DNA of 64,000 nt. It comes from Arthrobacter sp. 260. GTDB lineage: Bacteria > Actinomycetota > Actinomycetes > Actinomycetales > Micrococcaceae. How positions within the stretch are numbered: position 1 is the stretch's first letter; each line of letters starts with the position of its first letter. The position numbers and the translations under genes were made by a program. Shown here one piece after another: positions 61,211 through 64,000 of this stretch. The stretch lies in assembly GCF_013116745.1 (NCBI RefSeq), contig NZ_JABFOE010000006.1:124001-188000 (forward strand). The letters are read 5' to 3'. A model generated the notes under the pieces. It did no database searches, had not been told where the DNA came from, and saw only the letters and a list, made by a program, of their open reading frames with translations.

Positions 61211-61252
61211 AAGTATGTGTATCCCATTGTATACAGTGGGATACACATACTT
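61211..61252. promoter_or_regulatory. 42-bp near-perfect palindrome, operator of the tcuA-like gene
   Basis: Arms of 16 bp (AAGTATGTGTATCCCA and its complement) flank TTGTATACAG, whose core TGTATACA is itself palindromic; only one symmetric pair in 42 bp mismatches. It ends 16 bp before the gene start, as an operator overlapping the promoter would. Confidence 0.8.
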
Positions 61253-61265
61253 CAAGAGCAGACGA

Positions 61266-61664
61266 TCAGCTCTTTGGAGGCTTGACGGCGACTACCGGCA
61301 CATCGGCATCCATGATGATCCGCTGCGCGGTGCTGCCCAGGATGAACTTCCCCATCGCGGACCGATGCCGTGTCCCGATCACGATCATCTTCGCTGAATG
61401 CTGCTCTGCTGCTTCGAGCACCTCGGCATCCGCGTCATTGCCGCGCATCGGTCGTTCGATCTCGACTGCCACTCCGGCAGCCGTGGCCCGCGCTTCGAGC
61501 GCGGTCAGTTGCTCGTCCGACGCAAGCGCTGGATCCGCGAGGGCCGCCCCACGGGACGAGTTCACGATCACCAGTTTGCAGTGATGCGCCACGGCTTCAG
61601 CAAGGGCGAAGTCGAAGGCGGCATCAGCCGACGGGTTGTGGGCGTGGGCTAGAACAATACTCAT
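61266..61664 (-). CDS. Universal stress protein (UspA family)
   Basis: This 132-residue USP-fold protein has the ATP-binding motif GTRHRSAMGKFILGSTAQ (G-2x-G-9x-G-S/T) near the C-terminus. It is somewhat short, and the N-terminal strand SIVLAHAHN lacks the common acidic Asp. GAGAGG precedes the ATG. It lies 33 bp after the aconitase stop, so co-transcription is possible, and upstream of the TcuA-like gene. Confidence 0.88.
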   Translation of the reverse strand: MSIVLAHAHNPSADAAFDFALAEAVAHHCKLVIVNSSRGAALADPALASDEQLTALEARATAAGVAVEIERPMRGNDADAEVLEAAEQHSAKMIVIGTRHRSAMGKFILGSTAQRIIMDADVPVVAVKPPKS

Positions 61665-61697
61665 GGAACGGCCTCTCGGATACGTCGGTGGAGCGGG

Positions 61698-64000
61698 TCA
61701 GACGGCGATCTGGCGCAGCACGTACTGCAGGATGCCGCCGTTGCGGTAGTACTCGGCTTCGCCCGGGGTGTCGATCCGCAGGACGGCCTCGAAGGTGATC
61801 GGCGCGCCGCCACCTTCAGGGGTCGCAGTCACGGTGACGGTCTTCGGGGTGGTGCCGTTGTTCAGTTCGGTCACGCCGGATACCGCGAAGGTCTCGGTAC
61901 CGGTGAGGCCCAGCGACTCGGCGTTTTCACCCTTCGGGAACTGCAGGGGAAGCACACCCATCCCGATGAGGTTGGAGCGGTGGATCCGCTCGTAGCTCTC
62001 GGTGATGACTGCCCGGACACCCAGCAGCGCGGTGCCCTTGGCGGCCCAGTCACGGGATGAACCGGAACCGTATTCCTTGCCCGCCAGGATCACCAGCGGG
62101 GTGCCGGCTGCCTGGTAGTTCATCGCGGCGTCGTAGACGGCAGCCTGGGGCGCGTCGGTCTGGCTGAAGTCCCTGGTGAAGCCGCCCTCGACGTCCTCGA
62201 GGAGCTGGTTGCGGATCCGGATGTTCGCGAAGGTGCCGCGGATCATCACCTCATGGTTTCCACGACGGGAGCCGAAGGAGTTGAAGTCCTTGCGTTCCAC
62301 ACCGTGCTCCAGCAGGTAACGGCCCGCGGGGGTGTCGGACTTGAACGAGCCTGCAGGTGAGATGTGGTCGGTGGTGACCGAGTCTCCCAGCTTCAGCAGG
62401 ACGCGCGCACCCTCGATGTCGGTGACGGGCTCCGGCTCAGCCTTCATGCCTTCGAAGTACGGAGGCTTCCGCACGTAAGTGGAATTGGGATCCCACTCGA
62501 AGGTGTCGCCTGCCGGGGTGGGCAGTGACTGCCAGCGCTCGTCACCATCGAAGATGGTGTTGTAGCTGGTCTGGAACATCTCCTTGTCGATGGACTCGTC
62601 GATGATCTTCTGCACCTCAACCGGGTTCGGCCAGATGTCCTTGAGGAAGACGTCGTTGCCGTCGTCGTCCTGGCCCAGCGGATCGGACGCGAAGTCGAAG
62701 TCCATGGTGCCGGCCAGTGCGTAGGCAACCACCAGGGGCGGGGAGGCCAGGTAGTTCATCTTGACGTCAGGGTTGATCCGGCCCTCAAAGTTACGGTTAC
62801 CGGACAGGACCGCGGTGACCGCGAGGTCGGCGTCGTGGATGGCCTGGGTGATCTCCTCGTCGAGGGGACCGGAGTTACCGATGCAGGTGGCGCAACCGTA
62901 ACCGACCACGAAGAAGCCCAGCTTCTCCAGGTACGGGATCAGCCCCGACTTCTCGTAGTAGTCGGTGACAACCTTCGAACCCGGGGCGACGGAGGTCTTG
63001 ACCCAGGCCTTGGAGGCGAGGCCCTTCTCGACGGCGTTGCGGGCCAGCACTGCTGCAGCCATCATCACCGACGGGTTGGACGTGTTGGTGCAGGAGGTGA
63101 TCGAGGCGATGGTGACCGCACCGTGATCGAGTGTGAAGTTGCGGCCGTCAGCGGTCGTGACCTCCACGGGGCTGGAGTCGCGGTTCGCGTCGGTCTCGGT
63201 GACCGTCTCGTGCGGGTGGTCGTCGATCTTGGTGTCGGCTTCGACTGACGAGGGTGGGTCGGAGGCGGGGAAGGACTCTTCGAGTGCTTCGTCGACCGTC
63301 GCGCCCTCCTCTTCGACGGAGCGGTGCACGTAGTTCTCCAGGTCCTTGCGGAACTGTGGCTTGGCGTTGGTCAGCTCGACGCGGTCCTGCGGACGCTTCG
63401 GGCCGGCGATCGAGGAGACAACCGTCGAAAGATCCAGTTCCAGGTACTCGGAGAACAGGATTTCCTTGCTCGGATCGTGCCACATGCCCTGCGCCTTGGC
63501 GTAGGCCTCGACCAGTGCCAGGTTCTCCTCCGGGCGGCCAGTGAGCCGCAGGTAGTCCATGGTGACTTCGTCGATGGGGAACATGGCAGCGGTGGAGCCG
63601 AATTCGGGGCTCATGTTGCCGATGGTCGCGCGGTTCGCCAGGGGCACAGCGCTGACGCCTTCGCCGTAAAACTCGACGAACTTGCCGACCACACCGTGCT
63701 TACGCAGCTTCTCGGTGATCGTGAGAACGACGTCGGTCGCGGTGGCGCCGGCAGGGATCTCGCCGGTGAGCTTGAAGCCCACCACGCGGGGGATCAGCAT
63801 CGAGACGGGCTGGCCCAACATGGCAGCCTCGGCTTCGATGCCGCCCACGCCCCAGCCCAGGACGCCGAGCCCGTTGACCATGGTGGTGTGGGAGTCGGTG
63901 CCGACGCAGGTGTCGGGGTAGGCCTGCAGCACGGTGCTGTCGCCGGTGGTGACCTCGCGGGTCATCACGGTGCGGGCCAGGTACTCAAGGTTGACCTGGT
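61698..64000 (-). CDS. acnA: Aconitate hydratase (5' part outside window)
   Basis: The C-terminal 767 codons of aconitase A lie here; the frame is open to the right edge, so the start is missing (the family has about 900-940 residues). It interconverts citrate, cis-aconitate and isocitrate. Cluster ligands appear in TSCTNTSNP and [34 protein letters not shown] and [11 protein letters not shown] are standard. An acidic insertion at about 63130-63320 (including [15 protein letters not shown]) separates two core blocks and is typical of actinobacterial enzymes. Codon use is the biased style of a highly expressed gene. Confidence 0.95.
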   Translation of the reverse strand, partial: QVNLEYLARTVMTREVTTGDSTVLQAYPDTCVGTDSHTTMVNGLGVLGWGVGGIEAEAAMLGQPVSMLIPRVVGFKLTGEIPAGATATDVVLTITEKLRKHGVVGKFVEFYGEGVSAVPLANRATIGNMSPEFGSTAAMFPIDEVTMDYLRLTGRPEENLALVEAYAKAQGMWHDPSKEILFSEYLELDLSTVVSSIAGPKRPQDRVELTNAKPQFRKDLENYVHRSVEEEGATVDEALEESFPASDPPSSVEADTKIDDHPHETVTETDANRDSSPVEVTTADGRNFTLDHGAVTIASITSCTNTSNPSVMMAAAVLARNAVEKGLASKAWVKTSVAPGSKVVTDYYEKSGLIPYLEKLGFFVVGYGCATCIGNSGPLDEEITQAIHDADLAVTAVLSGNRNFEGRINPDVKMNYLASPPLVVAYALAGTMDFDFASDPLGQDDDGNDVFLKDIWPNPVEVQKIIDESIDKEMFQTSYNTIFDGDERWQSLPTPAGDTFEWDPNSTYVRKPPYFEGMKAEPEPVTDIEGARVLLKLGDSVTTDHISPAGSFKSDTPAGRYLLEHGVERKDFNSFGSRRGNHEVMIRGTFANIRIRNQLLEDVEGGFTRDFSQTDAPQAAVYDAAMNYQAAGTPLVILAGKEYGSGSSRDWAAKGTALLGVRAVITESYERIHRSNLIGMGVLPLQFPKGENAESLGLTGTETFAVSGVTELNNGTTPKTVTVTATPEGGGAPITFEAVLRIDTPGEAEYYRNGGILQYVLRQIAV

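Overview
The window is high-GC DNA (roughly 60-65% G+C over most of its length). Gene density, GTG/TTG starts, ATGA/GTGA stop-start overlaps, an SLH-domain surface protein, an actinobacterial-type aconitase and many GntR/LacI/HxlR-controlled catabolic operons point to a soil actinobacterium, most likely Micrococcaceae (Arthrobacter sensu lato). This assignment comes from gene style, not from a marker gene.

Region 1 (1-17 kb) is a defence island. It opens with a pyrimidine-nucleoside-phosphorylase-like gene cut by the left edge. Next come decayed copies of two genes (a DoxX protein and an HNH/Excalibur protein) whose intact counterparts lie at 18.0-20.0 kb on the same strand, then two small accessory ORFs. 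After these is a complete type I BREX operon on the minus strand: brxA-brxB-brxC-pglX-pglZ-brxL (16.4 to 3.4 kb), preceded by a small excisionase-like HTH gene. The BrxL C-terminus reads as a MITD1-type (MIT_C, PLD-fold) domain rather than an obvious Lon protease domain. The partial duplication bracketing the island marks its likely limits.

Region 2 (17-22 kb) holds an HxlR regulator diverging from an NTF2-like protein, with a palindromic operator between them, then DoxX, a secreted SLH/HNH/Excalibur nuclease, a membrane-anchored metalloprotease and a secreted beta-helix protein.

Region 3 (22-32 kb) is carbon-acid catabolism. A GntP permease diverges from an operon of DUF1537 kinase, HIBADH-type dehydrogenase, GntR regulator and SDR (a four-carbon sugar-acid type cluster). 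A GlcD-like FAD oxidase and a lactate permease follow.

Region 4 (32-42 kb) has mixed stress and redox genes: a divergent XRE-cupin regulator with a thioredoxin-reductase-like oxidoreductase and methyltransferase, DoxX, an HNH nuclease, a NERD protein, a PAP2-family gene broken by one in-frame amber codon, ArsR diverging from an ene-reductase, GNAT, CDGSH and a heme-oxygenase-like iron protein.

Region 5 (41.7-54.7 kb) is amide/imide metabolism. A PucR regulator with an acetamidase/formamidase diverges from pxpA-BCCP-biotin carboxylase-pxpB-pxpC. A LacI regulator with matching operators diverges from an asparaginase-like amidase, a polysaccharide-deacetylase-family hydrolase resembling cyclic imide hydrolase, an MFS transporter and two SDRs.

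Region 6 (54.7-64 kb) holds a small CxxC protein with a strong internal hairpin, a secreted glycerophosphodiesterase, a glutamine amidotransferase, a Baeyer-Villiger-type monooxygenase, a GntR regulator, a TcuA-like flavoprotein with a 42-bp palindrome at its promoter, a universal stress protein and aconitase (cut by the right edge). No tRNA, rRNA, CRISPR array, transposase or integrase was recognised.
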